Shown in pieces: positions 26,901-36,137 of a DNA stretch of 64,000 nucleotides (its first letter is position 1; every line of letters begins with the position of its first letter). The notes below the pieces were generated by a model that did no database searches, was not told the DNA's origin, and saw only the letters and a list, made by a program, of their open reading frames with translations. The position numbers were made by a program, and so were the translations under genes. The DNA is from Solobacterium sp. (lineage in GTDB: Bacteria; Bacillota_I; Bacilli_A; Erysipelotrichales; Erysipelotrichaceae). The stretch lies in contig JAFRCE010000007.1 in assembly GCA_017404505.1 (NCBI GenBank), positions 120,390 to 184,389 of the forward strand. Reading direction: 5' to 3'.

Positions 26901-28114
26901 GACCAGGAAGTGCTGACCGTCGCGACGGTCGGATGTGAGAAGGCATGGACAAACGGCAGAGCTCTGCTGTTGATGCCTTTGTAGACTTCTTCCTTCAGGG
27001 CGTTGCGGGCGTTCTTATCAATGACGACGCCTTTCTTGAAGATGACCTTGCCGTCGGAACCGATGAGGTCTTCGCTCAGCATATGGCCTTCCATACGGTC
27101 GAGAATGTTCAGCTTCTTTCTTGTCTTGAAGCGGCCGGCCTTGGTCAGGTCATATCTGCGGTAGTCGAAGAACTTGGCGTCCATCAGGGAAATCGCACCG
27201 TCGATGGTGGCGATTTCATCGGCACGCTGGTTCTCATAAACACTCAGCAGGGCGTCATGGGTCGTTTTGGTCTTGTCGGCTGCCAGGGTATTGCGTACTT
27301 CTTCATACTTTCCGAATACGGATGTGTAAAGTAGCATGTAATCATTCTGGAATTCGCGTTCTTCTTCCGGCACGACGACATCGTCATAGACGTCGAAGTC
27401 CATGGCTTTCAGGAACTTCTTCATCGCTGTCGTGTCAAAAGCGTCTTCACCGCGTTCCAGATTCAGTGACATACCAATGGCTTTGAACAGAATCGAGGAA
27501 AGGATCTTTCTTCTTCTGTCGATCGAAACATTGAGAATTCTGCCGAGGGCAGCCTTCTTGTCATCACTCATGAACTCAAGCCATGTGCCGCGGCTTGGAA
27601 TCAGTTCACAGGTAAAGGTATCCCGGCCGGTGCGTTCTTCCGAAACGATATCGAAATATGCGCCTGGGGAACGGACGATCTGGGATACGATGACACGCTC
27701 GGCACCGTTGATAATGAATGTGCCGGTCGGTGTCATTAACGGGAAATCACCAAGGAAGACTTCTTCCCACTTGGTCATGACTTCACCGGTTTCAGGGTCC
27801 ATGACCTCAAGCTCCATCTTTGCCTTTAAAGGAGCACAGTAGTTCACTTCCCTGTACTTGCATTCGCTGATCGAATATTTCGGCTCACCGAATTCATAAT
27901 CAAGAAATTTCAGTCTGATATTACCTGCATAGTTGGAAATCGGGTAAATATCGTCAAACACTTCCTTGATACCGTCTTTCAGAAACCATTCGAAGGCCGC
28001 TGTCTGAATTTCCACCAGATCGGGGAGATTCAGGCTGCTGGAGACCTTGGAATAATCACGACGGGTCGCTTTGTTGCCATAATGCACAACGTGGTATGTC
28101 TGCTTATTTTCCAT
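23966..28114 (-). CDS. rpoB: DNA-directed RNA polymerase subunit beta
   Basis: A 1382-residue core subunit. The rifampicin region reads [17 protein letters not shown] then [20 protein letters not shown], in which Asn (codon 26111-26113) stands where E. coli has His526. The C-terminal clamp [21 protein letters not shown] is intact, followed by a long acidic tail. The start at 28114 (MENKQTY) was chosen over 28123, because AAAGGATGGC places the ribosome site 8 nt from the second ATG and on top of the first. It is co-directional with rplJ-rplL-rsmC upstream and rpoC downstream. Confidence 0.98.
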   Translation of the reverse strand: MENKQTYHVVHYGNKATRRDYSKVSSSLNLPDLVEIQTAAFEWFLKDGIKEVFDDIYPISNYAGNIRLKFLDYEFGEPKYSISECKYREVNYCAPLKAKMELEVMDPETGEVMTKWEEVFLGDFPLMTPTGTFIINGAERVIVSQIVRSPGAYFDIVSEERTGRDTFTCELIPSRGTWLEFMSDDKKAALGRILNVSIDRRRKILSSILFKAIGMSLNLERGEDAFDTTAMKKFLKAMDFDVYDDVVVPEEEREFQNDYMLLYTSVFGKYEEVRNTLAADKTKTTHDALLSVYENQRADEIATIDGAISLMDAKFFDYRRYDLTKAGRFKTRKKLNILDRMEGHMLSEDLIGSDGKVIFKKGVVIDKNARNALKEEVYKGINSRALPFVHAFSHPTVATVSTSWSRALVGRVLAQDLDGSSENTTLELGTVLTPEDVKAIAKEFDEIQIYTGIIAQPVALTNDNVTAVLNYGSRMFALGRVTEKGADLCDEDGEYLIDRYVPDQPLAKLSAAARDAIVSEATKSKDVTLWVVGSCVQEIKIKDGEYDVKLIGIDPLNDKHTITMSDMYALYNYELTMLDGIGSSDDIDMLGNRRIRTVGELIQNQFRIGLSRMERVVKERMSIADIATLTPKQLTNIRPLTAAIKEFFSSSQLSQFMDQQNPLAELSNKRRVSALGPGGLTRERAGFEVRDIHNSHYGRICPIETPEGPNIGLISYLTTYARVNEYGFIETPYRKVVDGVVTDEVKYMPADEENDHVIAQANEIKDGKLVGERVISRIAGETVMADRDTVDYADVSPRQIVSVATACVPFLENDDCTRALMGANMQRQAVPLLNPHSPFVGTGMEHVIARDSGAACVATAPGTVTYVDAEKVVVTEDDGREHVYELTKFRRSNASTCLNQKPIVWDGERVERGDILADGPAMESGELALGQNVTIAFMTWHGYNYEDAIIMSERMQSEDYYTSVHIEEYDIECRETKLGPEEITRDIPNVAESACRNLDARGIVMVGAEVKEGDILVGKVTPKGQSEVSPEEKLLLAIFGEKSREVRDNSLKVPHGGAGIVHSVRVFKRKDNHELPPGVNEVVKVYVVQKRKISEGDKMAGRHGNKGVISRINPVEDMPYMADGTPIDIMLNPFGVPSRMNIGQVLEVHLGMAAKKLGVKFATPVFDGVSNQDLDDIMKEAGTQHKYLLTDGMTGEVYDEPIAVGVMYMIKLAHMVDDKLHARATGPYSLVTQQPLGGKAQNGGQRFGEMEVWALEAYGAANTLQEILTVKSDDIMGRTKTYEAIVKGKDLPQPGIPESFRVLVHELQALAIDVRMMDDDGNEMDLKQMEQEELKEETNVDLSQQTIVNDAETAGDLTIREGLEDEIPEAAEVGFDDMGMDE

Positions 28115-28217
28115 GTACGCCATCCTTTCGTCTGCATCTTTATTTACGCCAAAAAGGGCATAAAGACCCTATCCCTTTTTCGACTCTTATGCAATTTATA
28201 ATAGTAGCATCTGAGCG

Positions 28218-28835
28218 TCAATCCGTCAATTTAAAACTTTTTAATACCCAGTAACCTTTTTCCCGGGCAATGACTTCACAGCTGCCGAAGACTTCTTCCA
28301 GTTTCCGGAAGGCGCTTTCGGCTCCCTGTTTCCGGCGGATCACCGCATACAGTGCACCCTGTTTTGAGAGATGGTCACAGGCATCCTCGAACATCTTATA
28401 GATCACTTTCTTGCCGGCCCGGATCGGCGGGTTGGTGACCACCGCGTCAAATGAGGCGGTGATCCCAGCAAAACCGTCCGATACGAACACATTGGCGAAA
28501 ACCTGATTCTTCTTGCAGTTGAGCTCCGTAAGTTCAACTGCCCGGGGATTGACATCAACCGCTGTCAGTTCAATTTCCGGAAAAACGGTCTTCAGGGCAA
28601 TGCCCACGACACCGTATCCGCAGCCGAGGTCCAGCACACTTCCGTGTATCCCTTCCTGAACCACCGCATCCAGCAGGATCTTCGTTCCCTCGTCTATTTC
28701 CGTTTTGGAAAAAACGCCGTTGTCCGTAGTGAATGTCAGTAAATGACCCGAAAACCGGAAAGAATGATCCTTCCGGTTTTCTGACAGATTATGGTTATCG
28801 GTAAAATAATGTGCCGTAAAACCACATCCTTTCAT
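28218..28835 (-). CDS. rsmC: Class I SAM methyltransferase, RsmC-like (YbxB)
   Basis: A protein of about 205 residues. It has SAM motif I VLDLGCGYGVVGIAL (about 86-100), an acidic second strand TAVDVNPRAVELTELN (about 109), and the N6/N2-methyltransferase motif TNPPIRAGK (about 156). In Bacillus the same place between rplL and rpoB is held by ybxB, and the E. coli relative RsmC methylates G1207 of 16S rRNA, which is the likely activity here. The start is uncertain: the ATG at 28835 has a poor ribosome site because it sits right behind the rplL hairpin. Expression probably depends on read-through from rplL. Confidence 0.85.
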   Translation of the reverse strand: MKGCGFTAHYFTDNHNLSENRKDHSFRFSGHLLTFTTDNGVFSKTEIDEGTKILLDAVVQEGIHGSVLDLGCGYGVVGIALKTVFPEIELTAVDVNPRAVELTELNCKKNQVFANVFVSDGFAGITASFDAVVTNPPIRAGKKVIYKMFEDACDHLSKQGALYAVIRRKQGAESAFRKLEEVFGSCEVIAREKGYWVLKSFKLTD

Positions 28836-28841
28836 AGGAGC

Positions 28842-28873
28842 GAAAAGCCGAGGCATGATAACCCGGCTTTTTC
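28842..28873 (-). terminator. Partial terminator/attenuator after rplL
   Basis: AAAAGCCG and CGGCTTTT arms with a 13-nt loop between rplL and the methyltransferase. The U tract is short, which would let part of transcription reach rpoBC and keeps L12 in excess. Confidence 0.6.
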
Positions 28874-28898
28874 TTCACGATGATTTGCGTTTCTGTGA

Positions 28899-29270
28899 TT
28901 ATTTGAATTCAACAGTTGCGCCAGCGTCTGTGAGAGTCTTCTTGATCTTCTCAGCTTCGTCAGCCGGAACATCCTTTTTGATTTCTGCCGGGCAGCCATC
29001 AACGAGCTTCTTGGCATCAACCAGACCCAGACCTGTGATTTCACGAACGGCCTTGATAACAGCAACCTTTGTGTCACCGATCGCGCTCAGAACGACAGTA
29101 ACGTTTGTCGGAGCAGCAGCTTCAGCTTCAGCCGGTGCAGCAGCAACAGCAACAGGAGCAGCAGCGGAAACGCCGTACTTGTCTTCGATTGCTTTTACGA
29201 GTTCATTCAGTTCAAGAATTGTAGCTTCATCAAGATATGCCAGGATCTCTTCCTGTGTTAACTTTGCCAT
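28899..29270 (-). CDS. rplL: 50S ribosomal protein L7/L12
   Basis: A 123-residue stalk protein. The N-terminal dimerisation helix is [21 protein letters not shown]. An Ala-rich hinge ([19 protein letters not shown]) leads into the C-terminal factor-binding domain ([21 protein letters not shown]). Length and composition are standard. It lies 20 nt after rplJ with an AGGGAGG-type ribosome site. Confidence 0.98.
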   Translation of the reverse strand: MAKLTQEEILAYLDEATILELNELVKAIEDKYGVSAAAPVAVAAAPAEAEAAAPTNVTVVLSAIGDTKVAVIKAVREITGLGLVDAKKLVDGCPAEIKKDVPADEAEKIKKTLTDAGATVEFK

Positions 29271-29290
29271 GATTTTTCCTCCCTATTTTC

Positions 29291-29830
29291 TCAGGCAGCT
29301 GCCTCAGCAGCAGTTTCTTCTGTGGTTCCTTCAGCCGGCGCGCCGCCTCTCTGTTCTGCAACAGCATTGATGGCACGTGCGAATGAAGAAATCGGTGCGT
29401 TCAGTACAGACAAGAACATGCTCAGCATGCCTTCTCTGTTCGGTAAGTTGGACAGTTCTTTGATTGTAGCTTGGTCTACAACCTTACCCTCAACAATGCC
29501 GCCCTTGAGGATCAGTGCCTTGTGCTTCTTGGCGAACTGAGCCATGATGCGGGCTGCGGTTGTTTCATCCGTGCCGAATGCCAGTGCGTTCGGACCTGTC
29601 AGCTGTTCTTGAAGTTCCGTGAAACCGGCAGCTTCAGCGGCGCGGCTTGCCAGGGTGTTCTTGTAGACTTTCATCTCAACCCCTTCAGCGCGCAGGCTTC
29701 TGCGCAGTTCAGTTACTTCAGCAACGGAAAGGCCGCGATACTCAGCGACAACGGTGGATCCTGAATTGGTGAACTTGCCCTGGATCTCGGAAACAATATT
29801 CTGTTTCTGTTCCAATACAGTCTTATTCAT
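29291..29830 (-). CDS. rplJ: 50S ribosomal protein L10
   Basis: A 179-residue protein. VAEYRGLSVAEVTELRRSLR and VYKNTLASRAAE are family signatures for the rRNA-binding part, and the C-terminal helix with an Ala/Glu-rich tail holds the L12 dimers. The start at 29830 follows AAGGAAGGTGAAGG; the longer frame runs into the leader. The L10 leader upstream suggests autogenous control by the L10-L12 complex. Confidence 0.97.
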   Translation of the reverse strand: MNKTVLEQKQNIVSEIQGKFTNSGSTVVAEYRGLSVAEVTELRRSLRAEGVEMKVYKNTLASRAAEAAGFTELQEQLTGPNALAFGTDETTAARIMAQFAKKHKALILKGGIVEGKVVDQATIKELSNLPNREGMLSMFLSVLNAPISSFARAINAVAEQRGGAPAEGTTEETAAEAAA

Positions 29831-29965
29831 TCCTTCACCTTCCTTTTTCCTGTTATCGCATACACATATGAAGAAAGCCCTCGCGGACATACGAGGGCTC
29901 AAAAAAGGTCTTGTTAAAAGATTTCTTTTTCTACCTCGGTAACATGATTAAGCATCCGCCGTTAC
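29831..29965 (-). ncRNA. Ribosomal protein L10 leader (autoregulatory 5'UTR)
   Basis: The 5' region of rplJ on the minus strand contains ACCGAGGTAG, then a strong hairpin AGCCCTCG...CGAGGGCT (about 29876-29899). A ribosome site follows it. This agrees with the Firmicute L10 leader, where L10(L12)4 binding favours attenuation. The assignment is from position and the hairpin, not from a covariance search, and the exact 5' end is not known. Confidence 0.65.
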
Positions 29966-30042
29966 TGTCTATGGTATTTGATAACGATAAAATAATACTC
30001 GCTTGGTTTTTGTCTGTCAACAGGCAATTACGATTCAAATCA

Positions 30043-30336
30043 CTACGGATTTCCAAAGAGATCAGAACCCTGGCTATCTCTTCTCTCTTTCAGATCTTTT
30101 CTGATCTGATCAGAAGTCAGCCATCCGTCCTGCTCACCAGCCAGAATTCCTTTATTCATTTCACACATAAATGTGACAGCTGCTTGATTCCTTTCATAGA
30201 TCTTGTGATCCTCAATGGAAAGCAGAACATATTCTCCACGTCCGTTCTTTGTCAGATATACCGGATTTCCAGGTGTTACCTCTTCAAGCAGAGAAGAATA
30301 ATTCCTGAGTTCAGAAACAGGTTTAATATTGGTCAT
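30043..30336 (-). CDS. Phd/YefM-family antitoxin, no toxin partner seen
   Basis: A 97-residue protein. The N-terminal Phd fold MTNIKPVSELRNYSSLLEEV...GNPVYLTKNGRGEYVLLSIEDH (about 1-45) is the DNA-binding and dimerising part. The C-terminal half, with GWLTSDQIRKDL, resembles the segment that wraps a RelE/Doc-type toxin. GGAGGAG precedes the ATG. No toxin gene lies on either side: downstream comes the rplJ leader, upstream a flavoprotein gene. It may be a solitary regulator or a remnant of a lost pair. Confidence 0.82.
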   Translation of the reverse strand: MTNIKPVSELRNYSSLLEEVTPGNPVYLTKNGRGEYVLLSIEDHKIYERNQAAVTFMCEMNKGILAGEQDGWLTSDQIRKDLKERRDSQGSDLFGNP

Positions 30337-30365
30337 AAGGACTCCTCCTCACCAGTATTGTATTA

Positions 30366-30405
30366 AATAAGGTGATAAATTCAGCATCAGATTTATCACC
30401 TTATT
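30366..30405 (-). terminator. Long perfect inverted repeat (terminator or operator)
   Basis: AATAAGGTGATAAA and TTTATCACCTTATT pair perfectly across 12 nt, between the NimA-like gene and the Phd gene. The T tract is weak, so an operator for the Phd protein is an alternative. Confidence 0.5.
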
Positions 30406-30418
30406 CTTCTGTATTCTG

Positions 30419-30901
30419 TTAACGTTCCGAAACCCGTTTGCCGCAGAGATTCTCGATCGTCATGGCATACATCAATGTACGCGGACCGGCATTGCGGATC
30501 TCTTTTTCGATATACTGCTCGTCATCCGTGAACTTATAACTGAGTTTCCGGGCGATATCGACAAGCACGTCATGGTCTTCGATGAATTCCATACGGCCGA
30601 AGGCGATGACACTGCGGATGGTCAGGAACCAGTCGTCACCGTTATGACAGCCTTCGTCCATGACGCAGAAGGATACCTTGTCGCATCTTTTCATCGCGTC
30701 CACTTTGTGACCGGACATATTTCCATGGAAATAAAGCTTCCCGTCTTCTTCATTATAGAAATGATTGATCGGGCTGCCATAGGGATAGCCGTCGTCACCC
30801 AGGACGGATAACACACCCCTTTTTGTGTTTTTCAGAAGATCAATGCATTCTCCTTCTTCCAGCTGCTGCTTCTTTCTCGTCAGTTGTCTGAATCCGCTCA
30901 T
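30419..30901 (-). CDS. Pyridoxamine 5'-phosphate oxidase-like FMN protein (NimA-like)
   Basis: A 160-residue split-barrel flavoprotein. RKKQQLEEGECIDLLKNTKRGVLSV (about 9-33), YPYGSPINHFYN (about 40) and LYFHGNMSGHKVDAMKRCDKVSFCV (about 55-79) are the FMN-binding signatures of the NimA/DUF447-like group. Members reduce nitroimidazoles or other electrophiles. AAAGGAGAAAAG precedes the ATG. It follows the CPBP protease gene in the same direction with a gap of about 20 nt. Confidence 0.87.
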   Translation of the reverse strand: MSGFRQLTRKKQQLEEGECIDLLKNTKRGVLSVLGDDGYPYGSPINHFYNEEDGKLYFHGNMSGHKVDAMKRCDKVSFCVMDEGCHNGDDWFLTIRSVIAFGRMEFIEDHDVLVDIARKLSYKFTDDEQYIEKEIRNAGPRTLMYAMTIENLCGKRVSER

Positions 30902-30922
30902 CTTTTCTCCTTTACCTTTCCA

Positions 30923-31747
30923 TTACCATTCTTTCCGGATCTTGTCATAATCGATCTCTTTGCCGATCTTCCGGTAGATCATCCAGAAAATAAACAGTTC
31001 AATCAGCGTGATCACGCCGTATACGATCGTCTGCATCCGGCCGGCTTCGCCTGTCGCCACATAGTTCATGGCCTGCTCCGGTTTCACGAAAAAGCATTTG
31101 TCGATTGAAAGAATGAAATCAAAAACGCCGTGGATGACACCGCAGGCCCAGATATTTCTCGTCTTCCAGTAGAGGAAAAGCAACGACAGACCGATCACAC
31201 CGGTCTGTATGATCTTGCCGATGGCAGGACCGTAGGCTTCGATATTGGAAAGGTCGGCACCGACAATATGGCAGGCACCGAAAACCAGTGAGGATACGAC
31301 AGCAATGATGACAAACAGGTACTTGTTGTCACGGAACTGATAAATCAGGGCATCGTTGATTACCGCCCGGAAACCCATTTCTTCGAACAGGCCGACAAAC
31401 AGGAATGCCAGGAAAACCGTGATTGTCCTGATCGGAATATTATCCGCAACCGGATATGACGAACTGTTTATGAAAGCCAGAACGCCGAGCGGCAGGGCGA
31501 GGATCCAGAAGCCCATTCCGACTTTGATGCAGTACCAGGTCGAATTGTAACTGGAAGCCAGTGTCTTGTCGCCCGAAAGCTGATAAAGGAAAAAAGCCAT
31601 GGCGCCGCAAAGCAGCGTTCTCAAAATGAACATCTGAAACATAGATTCTGTTTTGATGGTTTTGATGCATACCATCGCATAGACAACCGCGACCACCGCA
31701 TTGACCACCGGGTATTTTTTCAGAAAAAGGATATATCTTTTTAACAT
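30923..31747 (-). CDS. CPBP family intramembrane glutamic protease
   Basis: A 274-residue membrane protein with about eight hydrophobic segments. The catalytic motif FEEMGFR (about 142-148) matches EExxxR, and FGACHIVG (about 184) supplies the second-motif His. The family includes Rce1-like proteases and bacteriocin self-immunity proteins. GGGGGG and GGAAAG precede the ATG. No bacteriocin gene adjoins it; the two leader-peptide genes of the window are 7.5 kb or more away. The role here is unknown. Confidence 0.87.
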   Translation of the reverse strand: MLKRYILFLKKYPVVNAVVAVVYAMVCIKTIKTESMFQMFILRTLLCGAMAFFLYQLSGDKTLASSYNSTWYCIKVGMGFWILALPLGVLAFINSSSYPVADNIPIRTITVFLAFLFVGLFEEMGFRAVINDALIYQFRDNKYLFVIIAVVSSLVFGACHIVGADLSNIEAYGPAIGKIIQTGVIGLSLLFLYWKTRNIWACGVIHGVFDFILSIDKCFFVKPEQAMNYVATGEAGRMQTIVYGVITLIELFIFWMIYRKIGKEIDYDKIRKEW

Positions 31748-31791
31748 CTTTCCAATCCCCCCTTATAAAAGTATTTTAGCAAATGAACTCT

Positions 31792-33558
31792 TTATCTGCC
31801 CATTTCCTGCAGGATCTGATCCAGTTCATAAAACGGATCCCTGATTGTGCCGATACTGTCGCCGAGTCCGAAAACTGTTTCCGTGCCGGTCTGTGCCTGC
31901 CATTTTGGCAGGTCTGTCCCATTGGGATCACCGCTGCGCAGATAGTTGACGAAATACCCGCTCATGATTTCCATCAGGTCATGGTCACTCTGATCATAAT
32001 GACTGTCGCCGGCAGGAATGTTGTTGTAGAAATAGACCTCCTCGCCGCCGTGGTTGTAGGCCAGACGTTTGTTGTCCTTGGTAAAGAAGTATTCATAGAC
32101 CGGGATATTATTTGCCAATGACAGCTGCGTCTGCTGGAAGTGGCCGTAATTGAAATAGATGGCGGAATAGATATCGGTCCAGTTGTTCTTTGCCTGTTCG
32201 TCTGTTTCTGCCGGATAGAGGCGCAGCACCGGATCGGAATATTCCCCGAAGAAGGATCTGACCTTTTCTTCGTAGTTCTTCAGATTCGCGTTGCCGAAAA
32301 GAATGAACAGAGCGCCTTCGGTTTTGTTGAAGCCATGCAGAACGGCTTCTTCGTTATGAATGCCTTTCTGATAGGATTCATACGGTGTTTCTTCCAGAAC
32401 ATAGCCATCGACTGTGACATGGTGGCACCTGTCAGCATAACCGACCAGTTTCTCAGCCGGCAGTTCTCTCAATTCCGCCAAGGAATTCACACCGAGTTCA
32501 TTGCGTATTTCCGTTGCTGTGGCAAAGCCGTCTTCCAGACTGCGGAAGGAATGGGCCGGCTGCGGGGCGCTGCAGGTCGAGCTTTCGATAATGACCCGGC
32601 GGAAGAGGCCCTTGGCCAATGGTGAAGTGCACAGGGCACTGACACAGACACCGCCGGCCGATTCGCCGGCCAGGGTGACATTGTCAGGATCACCGCCGAA
32701 GGCGGCGATGTTGTCCCTGACCCATTCGAGGGCTTTGATCTGATCGAGCAGTCCGTAGTTGCCGGTGGTATGATGGCCGGATTCTTCCTGCAGTTCGGGA
32801 TCGGCATAGAAGCCAAAGACACCGAGACGGTAGCCCATATTGACGACGATGCAGTCCTTACGGCCCAGTCCTTCGCCGCTGTAATCGGCATACCAGGGCT
32901 GACCGGTCTGCAATGAGCCGCCGTGCACGTAAACCATGACCGGCAGGTCTTTCACGTTTCCGGCCGGTTTCCAGATATTCAGGTACAGGGCATCCTCGCT
33001 GTTGGCATAGCGGGCCGTATCCCCCAGTTTAATCTGATAATCGTGATAGCCGATGATGGCCGCCAGGGTACTGTAAACAGGACCGTTTTCCGGTTGCATG
33101 CTCATAGGCGCGAAGGTGTCGCAGATCTTCACCCCTTCCCAATGATCGGGATCCTGCGGTTCTTTCCACCGCAGATCACCGATCGGCGGTCTGGCATAGG
33201 GAATGCCGGCATAGATCTCCACCTGGCCGTCTTTGGTATACACACCCTGCAGATCACCGTCATGGACATGAACGATTTCCGTATATTGCGGATCTTTATA
33301 ATCCGCGGCCGGATAATTCTTCAATGGTGCCGGGGTCAGCACGGCCGTCACAATCAATGCCGCAAGCAGAGCCAGCCAGGCACCGAGTTTGATGAAAAAG
33401 CCGGCCGGCAGTTTCGGCATCAGCCAGGCTGCCAGTATAAAGATAAGAAGTGAGGCGATCCAGCCGGTCCGGTAATTCTGGTTCAGTTCCAGAAAGACAA
33501 ACCAGAGGATGGCCAGTAATGAAAGTATGATCATAAGTCCGATATGTGTCTTTTTCAT
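31792..33558 (-). CDS. Type B carboxylesterase with N-terminal membrane segments
   Basis: A 588-residue protein. Residues 1 to about 75 form three hydrophobic segments, an unusual addition to this family. The esterase domain begins VHDGDLQGVYTKDGQVEIYAGIPYARPP. The oxyanion region is MVYVHGGSLQTG, the nucleophile GESAGG (about 270), and the acid and His lie in GFNKTEGALF and the late DSHYDQSDHD region. The active domain would sit at the outer face. It overlaps the FAD oxidoreductase gene by 4 nt, so they are co-expressed. The substrate is unknown. Confidence 0.87.
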   Translation of the reverse strand: MKKTHIGLMIILSLLAILWFVFLELNQNYRTGWIASLLIFILAAWLMPKLPAGFFIKLGAWLALLAALIVTAVLTPAPLKNYPAADYKDPQYTEIVHVHDGDLQGVYTKDGQVEIYAGIPYARPPIGDLRWKEPQDPDHWEGVKICDTFAPMSMQPENGPVYSTLAAIIGYHDYQIKLGDTARYANSEDALYLNIWKPAGNVKDLPVMVYVHGGSLQTGQPWYADYSGEGLGRKDCIVVNMGYRLGVFGFYADPELQEESGHHTTGNYGLLDQIKALEWVRDNIAAFGGDPDNVTLAGESAGGVCVSALCTSPLAKGLFRRVIIESSTCSAPQPAHSFRSLEDGFATATEIRNELGVNSLAELRELPAEKLVGYADRCHHVTVDGYVLEETPYESYQKGIHNEEAVLHGFNKTEGALFILFGNANLKNYEEKVRSFFGEYSDPVLRLYPAETDEQAKNNWTDIYSAIYFNYGHFQQTQLSLANNIPVYEYFFTKDNKRLAYNHGGEEVYFYNNIPAGDSHYDQSDHDLMEIMSGYFVNYLRSGDPNGTDLPKWQAQTGTETVFGLGDSIGTIRDPFYELDQILQEMGR

Positions 33559-34934
33559 TGTTTCTCCATGATGTGTCTTGCGACATAGACACCGGATGCG
33601 GAAGCGTGCGAGAGGGAATGGGTCACACCGGAACAGTCACCGATGACGAACAGACCCGGATATTTCGTTTCCAGATTGGCGTCGACGTCCACTTCCATGT
33701 TGTAGAACTTGACTTCCACTCCATACAGCAAGGTATCTTCGTTGGCCGTGCCGGGACAGATCTTGTCGAGGGCGTAGATCATTTCAATGATGTCGTCCAG
33801 CTGCCGCTTGGGAATGACCAGGGAAAGATCTCCCGGTGTCGCTTTCAGAGTCGGCCGCAGGAAGCCTTTTTCAATACGATCCTCGGTTGAGCGCTGGCCG
33901 CGTACCAGGTCGCCGAAACGCTGCACCAGGACGCCACCGCCCAGCATGTTGGACAGCCGTGCAATGCTTTCGCCATACTGGTTTGAATATTTGAACGGCT
34001 TGGTGAAATGGTTGGATACCAGCAATGCGAAGTTGGTATTGTCGGTCAGTTTTTCCGGATCTTCGTAGCTGTGGCCGTTGACGGTGACAATGCCGTTGGT
34101 GTTTTCGGCAACGACGACCCCATGCGGATTCATACAGAAGGTACGGATCTTGTCCTGGTACTTCTTGGACATGTAGACGATCTTGGATTCATACAGGATA
34201 TCGGTCAGTTCCGAGAAGACTTCCGCCGGCAGTTCCACCCGGACGCCGATGTCTACCCTGTCACTCTTTGTTTCGATATCCAGATGGCTGCACAGGTCTT
34301 CCATCCAGCGGGAGCCGGAACGGCCGGTGGAAATGATGCAGATGTCACAGGTATAGTCTCTGTCCTTTGTACTGACAAGATAGCCGCCGTCCGCCGTGTT
34401 CACGTCCACCGTGAGTGCCGGCGTGCGGAAATAGAAATCCACCCGGTCTTTCAGATATTCATACAGATTGGCGAGAACGATCTGGTTGACGTCCGTGCCG
34501 AGATGACGGACCTTGGCGGACAGCAGATGCAGGTCATTCTGCAAAAACTTCTTCTTGGAGATGTTTTCGTTCACATACAGTCTGGTGTTCATACCGCCGT
34601 TGATGCAGTTGATCTGATCGACGTATTCCATCAGTTCGATGGCCTTTTCCTTGCCGATATGTTCGTACAGGGTGCCGCCGAATTCATTGGTGATATTATA
34701 TTTGCCGTCACTGTAGGCACCGGCGCCGCCGAAGCCGCACATGATCGAACAGACCGGACAGTGTACGCAGTTTTTGATCTTCTCTCCATCGATCGGACAT
34801 TTCCTTCCTGGCAGAGCTGTGCCGGATTCAAAGATGGCGATCTTCTTGTTGCTGTTCTTTTTTACAAACTCGTACGCCGCATAAATACCGCCCGGTCCGG
34901 CGCCGATAATGATAATGTCATAGTCATGATTCAT
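33555..34934 (-). CDS. FAD-dependent dehydrogenase (COG2509-like)
   Basis: A 459-residue protein. The FAD Rossmann motif IIIIGAGPGGIYAAY is at residues 6-20. A Cys-rich stretch (CPIDGEKIKNCVHCPVCSIMC, about 46-66) precedes GFGGAGAYSDGK. IISTGRSGSRW and the C-terminal GLFVIGDCSGVTHSLSHASASGV complete the fold. The start at 34934 has GAGGAAAAACT upstream; the longer frame would enter tRNA-Val. It resembles uncharacterised Firmicute FAD oxidoreductases with a probable redox-active Cys cluster. Confidence 0.85.
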   Translation of the reverse strand: MNHDYDIIIIGAGPGGIYAAYEFVKKNSNKKIAIFESGTALPGRKCPIDGEKIKNCVHCPVCSIMCGFGGAGAYSDGKYNITNEFGGTLYEHIGKEKAIELMEYVDQINCINGGMNTRLYVNENISKKKFLQNDLHLLSAKVRHLGTDVNQIVLANLYEYLKDRVDFYFRTPALTVDVNTADGGYLVSTKDRDYTCDICIISTGRSGSRWMEDLCSHLDIETKSDRVDIGVRVELPAEVFSELTDILYESKIVYMSKKYQDKIRTFCMNPHGVVVAENTNGIVTVNGHSYEDPEKLTDNTNFALLVSNHFTKPFKYSNQYGESIARLSNMLGGGVLVQRFGDLVRGQRSTEDRIEKGFLRPTLKATPGDLSLVIPKRQLDDIIEMIYALDKICPGTANEDTLLYGVEVKFYNMEVDVDANLETKYPGLFVIGDCSGVTHSLSHASASGVYVARHIMEKQ

Positions 34935-35054
34935 AGTTTTTCCTCTATCTTTGAACAGATAACAGATCTGTTCTTCATTTTTCCCATCATTATCATACCT
35001 TTTTGTAAAGTGGTTTTGCTTTTTTTCGCATATGGTTCTATAATTTTCCATACT

Positions 35055-35130
35055 GGATGCTTAGCTCAGCTGGGAGAGCGCACCCTTCACAGGGGTGATG
35101 TCGCAGGTTCGAGCCCTGTAGCGTCCACCA
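35055..35130 (+). tRNA. tRNA-Val (anticodon CAC)
   Basis: A 76-nt tRNA including CCA. The acceptor GGATGCT pairs with AGCGTCC (one G-U). The D-arm GCTCAGCTGGGAGAGC is canonical. The anticodon stem CACCC/GGGTG encloses TTCACAG, giving CAC, and the T-arm has GGTTCGAGCCC. The CCA is encoded. Confidence 0.95.
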
Positions 35131-35131
35131 T

Positions 35132-35162
35132 AAAAACAGAGGATCACGCATCCTCTGTTTTT
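35132..35162 (+). terminator. Terminator after tRNA-Val
   Basis: AACAGAGGAT-CACGC-ATCCTCTGTT followed by TTTT. Confidence 0.85.
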
Positions 35163-35260
35163 TGTCCTTCAGCAGTCCTTCTGCCAAGTGGAAAATGATA
35201 TCCGGTTCAGTCAGGAATGAAATCAAAAAATGTATTATCCTTATTACGAATACATTCTAA

Positions 35261-35890
35261 TCAGAATCCCAGCGCTTCGTTTACAAGAATTACATGAATT
35301 CTGTCCTGATGTCTGGAATATCTGGTTACCAGGAACTGACAGCAGATCGTATCCGGTGACTTGCAGTTGGCACAGGCGCCGGTTTTTGTGCATGGATTAT
35401 TGCCGTTGAAGCGCTGGTTGTTGATCGGCGCAGCCACATTTCTGGCTCTTTTCATGGCACTGTCGACATCGCTGCATACTTTGTTCATACCGACGATCAT
35501 CAATACCTTTTTCGGGCCGTAGGCAATGGCCGATACACGGTTCGCATTGCCGTCGATGTTGACCAACACGCCGTCGTCGGTAATGGCATTGGAGCTGGCC
35601 AGGAAGAAATCAGCGTCATATGCCTGCAGCATCGCCGCTCTTCTGTCTTCGGCTGCTTCCCGGTCGATATAATTGTAATTGCCGTTTTTCAGGGCATCGA
35701 CAAGACCGATTTCGATCACGCTCATGCCGCCGCCCATGGTTACGGTGCTGCCTTCCGGAATCAGGGACAAAGCCAGCTTCAGCGCTTCTTCTTTTGTCTG
35801 TACATAGTAGCCTGTCATGTTGCGGGACTGCAGACCTTTGATGACTTTCTGCGCGAGCAGATCATTTCTTTTTACAACATTCGGATCCAT
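35261..35890 (-). CDS. LUD-domain (LutC/DUF162-like) protein
   Basis: A 209-residue protein. VIKGLQSRNMTGYYVQTKEEALKLALSLIPEGSTVTMGGGMSVIEIGL (about 16-63) and DFFLASSNAITDDGVLVNIDGNANRVSAI are signatures of the LUD fold found in lactate-utilisation proteins. A Cys cluster near the C-terminus (CTKTGACANC, then CC) could bind metal or an Fe-S cluster. The start at 35890 has AAAAGGAG upstream. It stands alone, without LutA or LutB, as in many anaerobes. Confidence 0.87.
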   Translation of the reverse strand: MDPNVVKRNDLLAQKVIKGLQSRNMTGYYVQTKEEALKLALSLIPEGSTVTMGGGMSVIEIGLVDALKNGNYNYIDREAAEDRRAAMLQAYDADFFLASSNAITDDGVLVNIDGNANRVSAIAYGPKKVLMIVGMNKVCSDVDSAMKRARNVAAPINNQRFNGNNPCTKTGACANCKSPDTICCQFLVTRYSRHQDRIHVILVNEALGF

Positions 35891-36137
35891 CTTTTTTCTC
35901 CTTTTATCACACTTCCATTCTGTCATATATCCGGGAAAAAATCTTCCTCGAAGACCGATCGGATGGATACCAGGCACGGCAAAAAATGATGAAAGTCTAT
36001 GCTCGGCACACGGATCCTGTTTTGGCTTGCTGATCTTGCCGTGTTTTCCATGTATGCAGATTTCTTTTCTGTTTTATAATTTTCAGTAACAGCATTCTTT
36101 GTCTGCTCCAGCAGGCGGAAAGCAGGAGAATTCAGTT

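Noticed and set aside
20636..27334. Long open frames opposite rpoB and rpoC (up to about 445 codons)
   Set aside because: They are antisense shadows of strongly biased codon use in two certain genes. They have no ribosome sites and no recognisable domains.
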